A stretch of 64,000 nt of DNA from an uncultured Rhodospirillales bacterium (GCA_903927615.1 CAIYNU010000095.1:1-64000); one strand, 5' to 3'. Counted from the stretch's first letter, positions 35,901 to 44,039 are shown. Translations and numbers: made by a program. The notes: a model not told the origin generated them from the sequence alone.

Positions 35901-37412
35901 CGCTGGGCATTTCGCCGCCGGGGCCTGCTGGCCCGGGCCGAGGTGCCGGAACCGCGATTCCTGCGGGCCGCCGGCTTCGCCGGTCTAACCGCCAAGGCGC
36001 AAGTCCAGGTGCTGGCCGAACGGCTGAACCTGAAATCGGTCCAGGAAGAACCGCCGGCGCCGACCCACGGCGTCCGCATCTGGAGCGCCGAGCCGCCCGA
36101 AGACTTGCCGCTCAATCTGCCCCGGTTGCGCCTGGCCTTTCCGCCGCCGGGACTGTCCCAGGACGAGGTGCTGGAGGCGTTGCAGGCCAACGAGCACGGG
36201 CGCGGGGTGGTGGCGCTGGTCATCGCCGGTGATCCCGAGCAACGGCAAGCCCTGCGGGCCTCGGCACTGGATCCCGACGCCATGGTCGCGGTCCCGGACG
36301 GTGCCGGCCTGACCGCGTTGCTGCTGGCGGCGGCGCCCCTGGCGGTGCTGGCCCGACTGATCTCGAACGACGTCCGGGTGACCCAGATTTCGCTGTACAA
36401 GGCGAACCATGGCGTCGACAAGACCCTGGGCTTTTTTGGCCGGGAACGGGAACTGGTCCAAATCCTGAATCGCGAGCCCGGAAACTATTTTCTGATTGCC
36501 GCCCGTCAGATCGGCAAGACCAGCCTGATGCAGGAAATCAAGCGGCGTTGCGGACAGCGGCCGGGGCTCGACGCCCTCTATTGCTCGCTCACCGATGCCG
36601 ATCCGGTGGCGCCGCTGGCCCACGCGCTGAAACTGCCGGTGGATGCCGGGTTGGCGGAGGTCCTGGCGGCGCTGCCGCCGCCGCCCGGAACCCGGCGGCT
36701 GGTGCTGATCGACGAGGCCGACCTCTTCGTCGCCGCCGAGGCCGGGCGCGGCTTCCCGCTGCTGTCGGCTTTCCGCACGCTCTCCGCGGAAGGGCGGGTC
36801 CATTTCATCCTGGCCGGCTTCTGGGAGTTGTACCGGACGGTCGGGTTTGACTATCAGTCGCCACTTCGCAACTTTGGCGACGAATTGCGCCTGGGGCCGC
36901 TGGAGCGCGACGCGGCGCTGAAGCTTGCCACCGAGCCGATGGCGGCGCTCAATCTGCACTATGCCGACCCGGCGCTGCCCGAACGCATCTATGAGCGCAC
37001 CGGCGGCCGGGCCAATCTGATCGCCATCGTCTGCGACCGGTTGCTGGCCGGCCTGGACGGCCGGACCCGGGTGATTGACGCCGCGGCGGTGAACAGGGCG
37101 CTGAACCAGGACCAACTGTTCTCGGCGTTCCGGGGATGGGATACCCTGTCCGGGGACCAGTCCGAGCAGGCCCGCGCCGACAACCGGCTGGATCGCCGGA
37201 TCGTGCTGGCCACCGTGGGCCAGGGGTCCTTCACCGCCGGCAGTCTGCAACGCCGGCTGGCCGCGACCGGCGAACCCCAGGAAGTAACCGAGATCGACCG
37301 GGCGTTGTTGCGCCTCCAGATCGCCGCCATCGTGCGGCGGGAGGCCGATGGGGTTTATCGGTACACGGTGCCGCTGTTTGTCGACATGTTGCGGGAGTTC
37401 GATCTTCAGTGA
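32919..37412 (+). CDS. Exported 14-repeat WD40 protein with membrane helix and cytoplasmic STAND-like ATPase
   Basis: A 1497-residue protein. A signal-like segment (about 22-47, ending HATES) is followed by 14 WD40 repeats (about 84-667), enough for two seven-bladed propellers, each with a D-x-TVRLWD core. A beta-rich, CARDB-like stretch follows (about 715-935), then one strong membrane helix (about 942-965: YAGLVAAVLALMTLAYWAAVL). The C-terminal ~520 residues look cytoplasmic: FFGRERELVQIL, Walker A AARQIGKTSLM near 1196, Walker B RRLVLIDEADLF near 1265, and a winged-helix end (1425-1497). The ATPase resembles AAA_35/STAND domains, which usually precede WD40 repeats; here the order is reversed and the propellers would face the periplasm. 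Ligand binding outside might control nucleotide exchange inside. GGGAG lies nine bases before the ATG. Function unknown. Confidence 0.85.
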   Translation: MAHRTMTAPDPDRYHTSVCPVSDRARLRLLLLFATLVFWSPPAHATESLPPLIPEGEVMTGTALAEVIRGSGCSTSVNVATPSPDDKQLATGSWDGMICLWDSNSGREIRHFGTSREWISSIKWSPDGTQVASGSGDHTVRLWDAGNGRELHRLEGHSGSVTSLSWSHNGQWIATGSLDNTVRLWNVASGQEFRRFKGSTEGGVWSVAWSPNDSQLISGASDKTVRLWDVATGAELRHFEGHGGAVWSVDWSPDGNKLASGSADQTIRLWDIASGDEIFRLEGHSGEVNSISWRPDGRQIASGSDDSTVRLWDTASGVELFRFQGHIYSVDSIAWSHDGKQIVSGSKDNTVLLWNAANGDIIRRIKGGRRSVGVSSLAWSPYNGSWVAAASEDNTVRLWDTTTGRELRRFDGHSRIVRSVAWSPDGKQLASGSLDKTVRLWDAASGRENRVINLYREGRDIAWSPDGKQLAILSSDKTMRLWDVDSGRKVRDFDGHDGMVETVAWSPDSKQLATGATDGTILLWDAVSGQQHLHVESHGGTVNSVAWSPDGSRLATALDDKTIRLWDVISGRELYSFTAHEGMINTVAWSPDGSQLATGAEDNTVGLWDADNGRELHRLVGHQGPIRSVAWSPDGGRVVSGSEDSTVRLWDALSGQELWQLTGSTEGHWLGCRSEGSDSKYNWHRCWSDEQQKHERLNASGETATPEPSTAPSWHFDSIPKLILTLSLGEPSQVTISVQNTGQGPEYWGRLVASPMNIIGPSPIRVLNSTDKWAIRFNPGQSRNLSLALIGSSRTENPLSGSVDLALSLVHAFGTEPIGRVTARVAAPELRIAAASLDARDLRTLTLSLINDGAQAAPGLVGDALLLEGEGPSSWKKSFEQRIDRPDPIPPGATVSLALPLPTAVSKLDQTARIEVSLLGVAPPLYRWRLEAPVLVPGWPVATYAGLVAAVLALMTLAYWAAVLRYPVLVAVSRRPTALLEVAPEGLAALDRRLRWAFRRRGLLARAEVPEPRFLRAAGFAGLTAKAQVQVLAERLNLKSVQEEPPAPTHGVRIWSAEPPEDLPLNLPRLRLAFPPPGLSQDEVLEALQANEHGRGVVALVIAGDPEQRQALRASALDPDAMVAVPDGAGLTALLLAAAPLAVLARLISNDVRVTQISLYKANHGVDKTLGFFGRERELVQILNREPGNYFLIAARQIGKTSLMQEIKRRCGQRPGLDALYCSLTDADPVAPLAHALKLPVDAGLAEVLAALPPPPGTRRLVLIDEADLFVAAEAGRGFPLLSAFRTLSAEGRVHFILAGFWELYRTVGFDYQSPLRNFGDELRLGPLERDAALKLATEPMAALNLHYADPALPERIYERTGGRANLIAIVCDRLLAGLDGRTRVIDAAAVNRALNQDQLFSAFRGWDTLSGDQSEQARADNRLDRRIVLATVGQGSFTAGSLQRRLAATGEPQEVTEIDRALLRLQIAAIVRREADGVYRYTVPLFVDMLREFDLQ
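33170..34920 (+). repeat. Tandem ~126-base WD40-coding repeats
   Basis: Fourteen coding units of about 120-130 bases repeat with strong similarity at DNA level; phrases like 'TGGAGTCCNGATGGNAAACAACT' variants recur. Base composition is visibly lower in GC than the 3' half of the same gene, so the repeat block may have a separate origin or have spread by unequal exchange. Confidence 0.8.
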
Positions 37413-37437
37413 ACCCGCCTGTGAGTGGGCCGGAAAT

Positions 37438-37453
37438 TGGCATGAACATTGCT
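37438..37453 (+). promoter_or_regulatory. Sigma-54 promoter before the Nfn-rubrerythrin gene
   Basis: TGGCATGAACATTGCT matches TGGCAC-N5-TTGCT with one mismatch, and GG and GC are exactly 10 bases apart. The start site would be near 37464, about 80 bases before the ATG. It lies just after the stop of the WD40-ATPase gene, so the oxidoreductase is probably a separate, activator-dependent unit. Confidence 0.55.
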
Positions 37454-37545
37454 TATCATTAACCAGCCGCGCCGGTGCTTTGATTTTTGATGCGCAGGCA
37501 TCAAAACTTGACTAAGAATCGTGCGTGCAGCAGTCGATTTCAGCA

Positions 37546-40500
37546 ATGGCCAGGCCCGTCATGTATCATATCCTCCGCCGTGAGACGTTTTCCGACACAT
37601 CCTTCTTGTGGGATGTCCAGGCGCCCGACGTGGCCCAAGCCGCTCAGCCGGGCCAGTTCATCATGCTGCGGCTGTATGAAGGCAGCGAACGCATTCCGCT
37701 GACCATCGCCGATTTCGACGCCAACCGCGGCACCATCACCATCGTGGTCCAGGCCCTGGGCAAGACCACCCGCCAGATGCGCGACGCCTATCAGGCCGGT
37801 GACACCTTCCACGACTTCGTGGGGCCGCTGGGCGAACCCCAGCGCATCGAGAAAATCGGCCATGTGGTGTTGGTCGGCGGTGGCTTGGGGGTGGCCCCGA
37901 TCTATCCCCAGCTGCGCGCCTTCAAGCAGGCCGGCAACCGCACCACCGCGATCATGGGCTTCCGCTCCCGCGAGATGCTGTTCTGGGAAGACAAGCTCGG
38001 GGATTATGCCGACGAACTGGTGGTTTGCACCGACGACGGCAGCTATGGCCGCGCCGGCTTCGTCACCACGGCGTTGAACGACCTGCTGCTCCGGGAAAAG
38101 CCGGATCTGGTGGTGGCCATCGGGCCGCTGCCGATGATGCAGGCCTGCGTCGAGACCACCCGCCCGTTCGGGGTGAAGACCATCGTTTCGCTGAATACCA
38201 TTATGGTGGACGGCACCGGCATGTGCGGTTCGTGCCGGGTGACGGTGGGGAACGAGGTCAAGTTCGCCTGTGTCGACGGCCCGGACTTCGACGGCCATCT
38301 GGTGGACTTCAAGGAACTCAATGCCCGGCAAAAGCGGTTCAAAAGCCAGGAATCCGAAGCCAGCACCCAGTTCGCCCATATCTGCAATCTGGAAAAGCAG
38401 CTCTTCAAGGAGGGCAAGCGCAGTTACAAGAAACTGGCCCAGCTTGCGCCCCATCAGGTTCCGATGCCGGAACGGGACGCGCACGAACGCGCTGCGAACT
38501 TCAAGGAAGTCAATCTTGGCTACACCATGGAGGACGCCTACCGGGAAGCCGAGCGTTGCATCCAGTGCGCCAAGCCCACCTGTATTTCCGGCTGCCCGGT
38601 GGCGGTGGATATTCCGGCCTTCATTCGCCATGTCCTGATTCGCGACATCGATGGTGCGCTCGATGTGATTTACCGCACCAGCGTCTTTCCCTCGATCTGC
38701 GGCCGGGTCTGTCCCCAGGAAAGCCAGTGCGAGAGCCAGTGCGTGATCGCCCGCAAGATGGAACCGGTGGCCATCGGCCGTCTGGAACGGTTCGTCGGCG
38801 ACCATGCCCGGCCACCCAAGCCGACCCCCCTGCGGTTCGCCCAACCGTTGGGCCGGGTGGCCATCGTCGGCTCGGGTCCGGCGGGTCTGGCCGCCGCCGC
38901 CGATCTGGTGCGCTTTGGCGCCGAGGTGACGGTTTATGAGGCGCTGCATGTGCTGGGTGGCGTGCTTCAGTACGGCATCCCATCATTCCGCCTGCCCCGG
39001 GAGATCATCGACCGCGAGGTGCAGCGCCTGAAAGACACCGGCGTCCGGTTCGAGACCAACAAGGTGATCGGCAAGACCTTTACCGTGCCCCAACTCCTGG
39101 AACAGCGGGGCTTCGACGCGGTGTTCATCGCCGCCGGGGCCGGCGCCCCTTCCTTCCTCGGCATTCCCGGCGAATTTGCCGGCCAAGTCTATTCGGCCAA
39201 CGAGTTCCTGACTCGGGTCAATCTGATGGGCGGCGACAAATTCCCGTACCTGGATACGCCGATCAGCTTGGGCCAGAGTGTGGTGGTGATCGGTGCCGGC
39301 AATACCGCCATGGATTGCTTGAGGGTGGCCAAACGCCTGGGCGCCCCCACCGTCCGGTGCGTCTACCGCCGCTCCGAGGCCGAGGCGCCCGCCCGGATCG
39401 AAGAATTGCGCCACGCCAAGGAAGAAGGCATCGAATTCTTTTTCCTTCATGCGCCGGTTGAAATCGCCGTCGAAGACAATGGCGACGTCCATCACATCCG
39501 GTTGGAGAAGATGGCCCTGGGCGAGCCCGATGATCGCGGCCGACGCAAGCCGATTCCCCAGGGCGAGTTTGTGGACCTGGCCTGCGACACGGTGATTTAC
39601 GCGCTCGGCACCAACGCCAACCCGATCGTTCCCCAGTCGACACCCGGACTGACCCTGAACAAATGGGGCCATATCACGGCCGACGAACAGACTCAGGCCA
39701 CCAACCTGCCGGGGGTCTTCGCCGGCGGCGATATCGTGACCGGCGGGGCCACGGTGATTCTGGCCATGGGCGCCGGCCGCCGCGCGGCCAAGGCCATCGG
39801 CGCGTACCTGACGGCGGGCAAGCGCAACTGGCCGATCACACCCGACCATCTGGCGGCCTTCGTGCCGCCGGTGCCGCTGACGGCTGTCGCCAAGAGCCCG
39901 ACCAAGGACGCCAGTTGTCCGAAATGCCGCCGGCCGATTGAAGGGGGCGAAGCCTACATCTGCTGCGCCGGGGCGACCCTGAGCTGGCACTGCACGGCGT
40001 GCGCCAAGGTCAGCGAAGGCTTTGCCTTCCCCTACGGCGGCTGCCCGCATTGCGGCGGCCGGTTGGAGGTGATCGAGACGGACGGCTCGAGTCGACTCGA
40101 GAACGCCGCGGCATTGATGGCGGTGCGGGCGGCCTTCGAGATCGAACTCGGTGGCCAGGCCTTCTACCGCCGGGCCGCGCTGGAAGCCCCCGAGCCGGAG
40201 TTGCGCACGCTGTTCGGCAAGCTCGCGAGCATGGAGCAGGAGCACATGGTGACGCTCTGCGCGCGGTATCACACCGAGGTGCCGGCGCCGTCGGAAGAGT
40301 TCCAGTTGGTCCGGGCCGCGGTGTTTGCCGGGATCGGGCATCACCCCGAGGATCCGGCCAATCTGTTCCGTATCGCCATCGCCTTCGAGCAGAAAGCCCA
40401 GGCCTTCTTCGCCGAACGCGGCCTTGCCGCCCCCGAAGGCACGGTGGAACGACAACTGTACCGGGAACTGGCGGCCGAAGAAGCTGAACATATCGCCCTT

Positions 40501-40551
40501 CTCACCACCGAGCACCAACGCTGGCAAGAGGGAAAGAGCGGTTTGTTATAA
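37546..40551 (+). CDS. NfnAB/SudBA-type flavin oxidoreductase fused to zinc ribbon and rubrerythrin-like domain
   Basis: A 1001-residue fusion. Residues 1-270 form a ferredoxin-NADP+ reductase (NfnA/SudB) with FAD-binding ERIPLTI, NAD(P) site GGGLGVAPIYPQ and an Fe-S Cys set (GMCGSCRVTVG...FAC). Residues 280-770 form the GltD-like partner (NfnB/SudA), with Cys clusters CIQCAKPTCISGCP and CGRVCPQESQCESQC, and Rossmann motifs GSGPAGLAAA and GAGNTAMD. A four-Cys ribbon (CPKC...CPHC, ~790-840) and a ferritin-like four-helix domain (~850-1000; EIELGGQAF, EQEH, FEQKAQ, EEAEH) follow. Nfn enzymes move electrons between NADH, NADPH and ferredoxin; rubrerythrins reduce H2O2. A single-chain NAD(P)H peroxidase is a natural inference. 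The start is uncertain among nearby Met codons. Confidence 0.88.
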   Translation: MARPVMYHILRRETFSDTSFLWDVQAPDVAQAAQPGQFIMLRLYEGSERIPLTIADFDANRGTITIVVQALGKTTRQMRDAYQAGDTFHDFVGPLGEPQRIEKIGHVVLVGGGLGVAPIYPQLRAFKQAGNRTTAIMGFRSREMLFWEDKLGDYADELVVCTDDGSYGRAGFVTTALNDLLLREKPDLVVAIGPLPMMQACVETTRPFGVKTIVSLNTIMVDGTGMCGSCRVTVGNEVKFACVDGPDFDGHLVDFKELNARQKRFKSQESEASTQFAHICNLEKQLFKEGKRSYKKLAQLAPHQVPMPERDAHERAANFKEVNLGYTMEDAYREAERCIQCAKPTCISGCPVAVDIPAFIRHVLIRDIDGALDVIYRTSVFPSICGRVCPQESQCESQCVIARKMEPVAIGRLERFVGDHARPPKPTPLRFAQPLGRVAIVGSGPAGLAAAADLVRFGAEVTVYEALHVLGGVLQYGIPSFRLPREIIDREVQRLKDTGVRFETNKVIGKTFTVPQLLEQRGFDAVFIAAGAGAPSFLGIPGEFAGQVYSANEFLTRVNLMGGDKFPYLDTPISLGQSVVVIGAGNTAMDCLRVAKRLGAPTVRCVYRRSEAEAPARIEELRHAKEEGIEFFFLHAPVEIAVEDNGDVHHIRLEKMALGEPDDRGRRKPIPQGEFVDLACDTVIYALGTNANPIVPQSTPGLTLNKWGHITADEQTQATNLPGVFAGGDIVTGGATVILAMGAGRRAAKAIGAYLTAGKRNWPITPDHLAAFVPPVPLTAVAKSPTKDASCPKCRRPIEGGEAYICCAGATLSWHCTACAKVSEGFAFPYGGCPHCGGRLEVIETDGSSRLENAAALMAVRAAFEIELGGQAFYRRAALEAPEPELRTLFGKLASMEQEHMVTLCARYHTEVPAPSEEFQLVRAAVFAGIGHHPEDPANLFRIAIAFEQKAQAFFAERGLAAPEGTVERQLYRELAAEEAEHIALLTTEHQRWQEGKSGLL

Positions 40552-40558
40552 TCCAGAC

Positions 40559-40581
40559 GGGTGTGGGCACTGCCCACACCC
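40559..40581. terminator. Shared terminator hairpin of two convergent genes
   Basis: GGGTGTGGGC and GCCCACACCC form a perfect 10-bp stem with a 3-base loop, placed between the oxidoreductase stop and the convergent chemoreceptor-domain gene. On the minus strand the hairpin is preceded by a T-rich run, and on the plus strand by no T-tract after it, so termination may be Rho-aided. Confidence 0.6.
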
Positions 40582-40633
40582 CCAAAAGGCTCGCCCGGAC
40601 GTTGACGGTTTGAAGTTGGTTACGCCAAACCCG

Positions 40634-41296
40634 TCACTGATCGCCGATCAGGCGTTCGACTTCGGCCAGGGACGTCACCAGATTTTCGGCGCTGTGGACC
40701 GACTCCTCAATGTGGGCGGCGGCCACAGCCGCCTCGTCCCCTTGCTCGGAGACGGCATGCGCCAGCGAGCCGATCATCTCGTCCACCGCCGTCATGTCAC
40801 CTTGCAGGGCCGTCACGGCCTGCCGGGCGGCCTCGGATTCGCCCATGATTTCCGCCAGCAGGCTGGTAATGCGGCGGGAGGTTTCAGCGACCTGGGTGGC
40901 CAGGGCCTTGACCTCGTCGGCGACCACCGAAAAACCGCGCCCGGCATCCCCGGCCCGGGCCGCCTCGATCTTGGCGTTGAGCGCCAGCATGTTGGTCTGA
41001 CGCGCGATGTCGCCGATCAGATGCATGGCGGTGGCGATCGCCTGGCCGGTACAAGCCAGCGCCGCAATCTGGGTCGCCACGGCCGCGGCGTGGTGTTGGG
41101 CCTGCCCGACCTTCAGTCGAGATTGCTCAGCCCCGCTCAGCGCATCTTTGATGGAATGACCAACCTGTGCGGTCATCGCCCCGGCGATTCGGATATTCAT
41201 CGCCAGCGCATCGATGTCCGCTGCCGCCTCAGTCGCCCGCGACCGGGCGAGGTCCAAATCGTTCCCCACCGGTGCGTTCCCCATTGACAGATCCAC
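40634..41296 (-). CDS. Short soluble methyl-accepting chemotaxis signalling protein
   Basis: A 220-residue protein with no membrane helix, HAMP or sensor domain. It is essentially an MCP signalling hairpin: the tip [37 protein letters not shown] is nearly canonical and would bind CheA/CheW. The short N-terminal helix may replace a sensor or recruit one. The GTG start is preferred because GGAGG lies about five bases upstream. It converges with the oxidoreductase gene, so it might signal redox state, but that is only positional. Confidence 0.85.
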   Translation of the reverse strand: MDLSMGNAPVGNDLDLARSRATEAAADIDALAMNIRIAGAMTAQVGHSIKDALSGAEQSRLKVGQAQHHAAAVATQIAALACTGQAIATAMHLIGDIARQTNMLALNAKIEAARAGDAGRGFSVVADEVKALATQVAETSRRITSLLAEIMGESEAARQAVTALQGDMTAVDEMIGSLAHAVSEQGDEAAVAAAHIEESVHSAENLVTSLAEVERLIGDQ

Positions 41297-41851
41297 GCTC
41301 ACCTCCCGGCTCTCGAAACGTCACCGGGCGCCCCTCGCGACGCGATCAAGACCGGGACCCGAATGTCATACTCTCGAAGAGACACTGCATTCACACGCAC
41401 CGCTAGCAAATACATGATCGATCCGACGCAATGAAGGCCGAGAATGCGCGAGCCAACCCCACCGGATGATACACCGATCACCATTGCACCAGCAACCCTT
41501 CCACCTCAACCAACTTCCCACGTCAGCCATCTCTTTGCGATCGTTCCGGACGCACCAAAAAAAACGACCGATTGCCACCGGCGACCAATCTACCGGCACC
41601 CCAGCAAGATACCGGCGTAGGATCTGGACACAACTGTATTGCTTGACAACGCAAGGGGTCAATGATCCTATGGTCTCCATGCCAATACAGAGGCCCCCTC
41701 TTCATCGCCGATCAGTTAACCTTAAACAACAGTTAAAGGTTGAAGTAGGCGGCAGTGACTGCTCAGTGACACGCGGTGCTATCGAACATTCGGATTTTCC
41801 TGATTTTGTTCGTGGCGACATCGTCCTCCGGGAAGAAAGGTAATAGGTACT
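41297..41851. other. 555-base intergenic region upstream of bacteriohemerythrin
   Basis: Open frames on both strands here lack ribosome sites and recognisable protein character, so I call no gene. The stretch carries the hemerythrin promoter candidate and an inverted repeat AACCTT-N12-AAGGTT (41718-41741) with a doubled CAGTTAA, which could be an operator. Confidence 0.45.
41643..41671 (+). promoter_or_regulatory. Candidate sigma-70 promoter for bacteriohemerythrin
   Basis: A perfect TTGACA is followed after 17 bases by TCCTAT, a weak -10. The leader would be about 170 bases. The AACCTT...AAGGTT repeat lies just downstream, where a repressor could act. Confidence 0.4.
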
Positions 41852-42262
41852 ATGCCTCTAATGGAATGGAATGACAAGATGAGCGTTGGCGTCGAAATTT
41901 TCGATTCCGAGCACAAGAAGCTGGTCGCTATGCTCAACGCCTTGTTTGACGCGGTTCAGGCTGGCAAAGGCAAGGACGTGTTGGGGAAAACGCTTGATGG
42001 CTTGATCGACTATACAAAAAGCCATTTTGCCCGGGAAGAGCAATACATGACCAAGCATGCCTACCCTGACTTGGCTGCACATAGAAAAGAGCACGAAGAC
42101 CTGGCCAAGCAGGTGCTCGAGGTTCAAAGAAAATACCACAGCGGCAGCACTGCGACCTTGAGCATGGAAGTCATGAATTTCCTAAAGAATTGGTTAATCA
42201 AACATATTCAAGGAACCGACAAGAAATACGGCCCGTTCATGAACGCCAAGGGCGTGAAGTAG
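41852..42262 (+). CDS. Bacteriohemerythrin
   Basis: A 136-residue single-domain O2-binding protein. All di-iron ligands are visible: His in [17 protein letters not shown] (His and Glu), HRKEHEDL (two His) and HIQGTDKKY (His and Asp). The opening MEWNDKMSVGVEIFDSEHKKL is the standard signature. It would bind O2 reversibly in the cytoplasm and may supply oxidases or buffer O2. It is a single-gene unit with its own promoter candidate and hairpin. Confidence 0.96.
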   Translation: MPLMEWNDKMSVGVEIFDSEHKKLVAMLNALFDAVQAGKGKDVLGKTLDGLIDYTKSHFAREEQYMTKHAYPDLAAHRKEHEDLAKQVLEVQRKYHSGSTATLSMEVMNFLKNWLIKHIQGTDKKYGPFMNAKGVK

Positions 42263-42276
42263 GACGGTTGTTTTAC

Positions 42277-42304
42277 CTCCGCCGGCCGCTGCTGGCCGGC
42301 GGAG
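42277..42304 (+). terminator. Terminator-like hairpin after bacteriohemerythrin
   Basis: CTCCGCCGGCC and GGCCGGCGGAG make a perfect 11-bp stem with a 6-base loop, starting 15 bases after the stop codon. TTTT precedes rather than follows it on the plus strand. Confidence 0.6.
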
Positions 42305-43010
42305 TGTGGCTCAACCGCTGCGCCACTCCGATTCCGGACCATCGGAAGCATGCTGGCGGTGATTTTGACTCCACTTGCGACCGCGGCACAGCCATGTCCG
42401 GTGCTGTGGAGCACACGCCCATGGCGCCGAAATCACGCCCAGGCGCTGGGTTCGCAACCAGCGCCCATCGGCGACCACCTGACGCGCGCCTATTTGCTGC
42501 TGTGACTCGTCCGCTGGAATGGTCCGGCGCCGGGCGCCGTTGCGACTCTGGCGGTGCTCAGGGCTGTCCGGGGGGCGGGCGCTCACCGAGTCCCGCCAGC
42601 GCCAAGCGGTTTCCGATCAGGTTGCAGAGTCTGGAGCGCGACCGTCCCGGCCGCAAAAGGGGCGGGCGAGACGCCCGCGCTCCCAACGGCGATCCAACGT
42701 GTTCGGAAACCGCTCGAGGACCGTTGATCGCGATAACGCCAAGGAGGGCGTCTTTGGCCGCCAAGGCCAACTCGAAGGCTCATCCTGGTGACGCCGGCCT
42801 GTGTCCCCGCCACCGCAACCGATACCGTGCTGCTGCGTCCTTGACTCCGGGCATTTTGCGCGCGCACCCAAAAGAAAAGCCCACGCTCCCCGGCCAGGGT
42901 TGATTCGAGCCCCCATGGGGAAAAGTCCCCTTGGTGGATTAGACTTTATGCACGCTGGTTATCTGACGGGATGACCCCGGTTCGTCCCAGGAGCCTTGCA
43001 GGAGAATGCC
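42305..43010. other. 700-base gene-free, GC-rich stretch
   Basis: I see no supportable gene. Long open frames occur on both strands, but they are rich in Arg, Pro and Gly, lack ribosome sites and look like by-products of high GC. The stretch holds several palindromes, among them GGCGCC-G-GGCGCC and a REP-like element. It may be decayed coding DNA or a non-coding RNA locus. Confidence 0.45.
42662..42678. repeat. REP-like palindromic element
   Basis: GCGGGCG-AGA-CGCCCGC, within a longer GGGGCGGGCGAGACGCCCGC context, belongs to a type of short GC-rich palindrome scattered between genes in many bacteria. A close relative with 10-bp arms lies at 44040-44062. Confidence 0.5.
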
Positions 43011-43475
43011 ATGTCGAGTCAACGTTATCTCGAGGATTTTGCGCCCGGCCAGCGGTTTGCCGGCGGCGCGGTGACGGTTGAAGCCGAAGCCATCATGGCG
43101 TTCGCCCGGCAGTTCGACCCCCAACCGTTTCACACCGATCCGGTCACAGCCGAAGCAACCTTCTTTAAGGGGCTGGCCGCCAGCGGTTGGCATACGGCGG
43201 CACTGACCATGCGGATGCTGGTTGACAGCGGTCTCGGTATCTCATGGGGGATCATCGGCCGGGAAGTCGAGCAGATCTGCTGGCCGCGCCCAACCCGTCC
43301 CGGCGACCGGTTGCGCATCGAGAGCGAGGTGGTGGAGGTTCGCCGCTCGCGCACCAAACCGGACATGGGGACCGCCCGCATCCGGACCGAGACCTACAAT
43401 CAGGACAACCAAATTGTCCAGACCATGGTCGCGGCCCTGATCGTGCCCACACGGCAACCCGTGGGAACAACGTGA
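43011..43475 (+). CDS. MaoC-family (R)-hydratase-like protein
   Basis: A 154-residue hot-dog-fold protein. The hydratase signature FDPQPFHTDPVTAEATFFKGLAASGWH holds the Asp and His of the (R)-specific enoyl-CoA hydratase active site. The family hydrates trans-2-enoyl-CoA to (R)-3-hydroxyacyl-CoA, often for polyhydroxyalkanoate synthesis or modified lipids. The start is the ATG six bases after AGGAGA. No fatty-acid or PHA gene is adjacent, so the substrate cannot be named. Confidence 0.9.
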   Translation: MSSQRYLEDFAPGQRFAGGAVTVEAEAIMAFARQFDPQPFHTDPVTAEATFFKGLAASGWHTAALTMRMLVDSGLGISWGIIGREVEQICWPRPTRPGDRLRIESEVVEVRRSRTKPDMGTARIRTETYNQDNQIVQTMVAALIVPTRQPVGTT

Positions 43476-43488
43476 GGGCTTGGCCCGA

Positions 43489-43965
43489 TCACGCCTCGGG
43501 CAACCCGGGGCGCCGTGGGTGCTTTTCATATTCGGCGGCGGCGGCCCATTCGTTCCGGTCGCTGGCCGCGTTGGCCAGGACAAAATCGCCAAAATGCTGC
43601 CAGCAGGCCAGCAACTCTTCGGTCGAGTCCGCCGAACCTCTAATGAATCTCTCGGTCTGATCCAGGAATCGGTCGAACGCGCTAAAATCAGCGCCGTCCT
43701 TTGGTTTCAGGCCCAGGGGTCTGGCTAATAACGTCTTGAGCAGTGCCGGCGAGCCTTCCAGTGGCTGGCTGTGGAAAAACACGCTGTCACCGGAAAAAAT
43801 AAGGGCCAGCAGATTTCCCGTGGTCTCACGCTGATATCGTTCCAGTCGGCCGATCACCTCGTCATTGAAACTATCCCTGACAAAGGCAGTCACCGGCTTC
43901 GGCACGATGTCCTCGTTGTTGTGAAACATGACAATGAACATTTTATCTTTCTGATACGCCTTCAT
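43489..43965 (-). CDS. Hypothetical protein
   Basis: A 158-residue soluble protein, charged and largely helical, with no signal peptide. No family is recognised. A strong GGGAGAGG ribosome site before the ATG supports a real gene. It lies downstream of dnaK-dnaJ on the same strand but behind two strong hairpins, so it is probably transcribed separately. It converges with the MaoC gene. Confidence 0.6.
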   Translation of the reverse strand: MKAYQKDKMFIVMFHNNEDIVPKPVTAFVRDSFNDEVIGRLERYQRETTGNLLALIFSGDSVFFHSQPLEGSPALLKTLLARPLGLKPKDGADFSAFDRFLDQTERFIRGSADSTEELLACWQHFGDFVLANAASDRNEWAAAAEYEKHPRRPGLPEA

Positions 43966-43980
43966 TGTCCTCTCCCGTTG

Positions 43981-44001
43981 CCGCCGCCTCTTGGGCGGCG
44001 G
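43981..44001 (-). terminator. Hairpin between dnaJ and the hypothetical gene
   Basis: CCGCCGCC and GGCGGCGG form a perfect 8-bp stem with a 5-base loop, 16 bases upstream of the hypothetical gene's ATG. Together with the next hairpin it probably ends dnaK-dnaJ transcription. Confidence 0.45.
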
Positions 44002-44039
44002 TCAAGCCTGTGCCCTGCTTGTGCACACAGACCTAAACC

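Noticed and set aside
38983..40527. Long open frames antisense to the Nfn-rubrerythrin gene
   Set aside because: They mirror codon use of the real gene and show no motif or ribosome site.
41466..41843. 125-codon frame upstream of bacteriohemerythrin
   Set aside because: No ribosome site, no motif, and it spans the promoter candidate and operator-like repeat.
42190..42903. 237-codon open frame after bacteriohemerythrin
   Set aside because: It starts inside the hemerythrin gene, runs through the terminator hairpin and a REP-like element, and is Arg/Pro-rich with no ribosome site.
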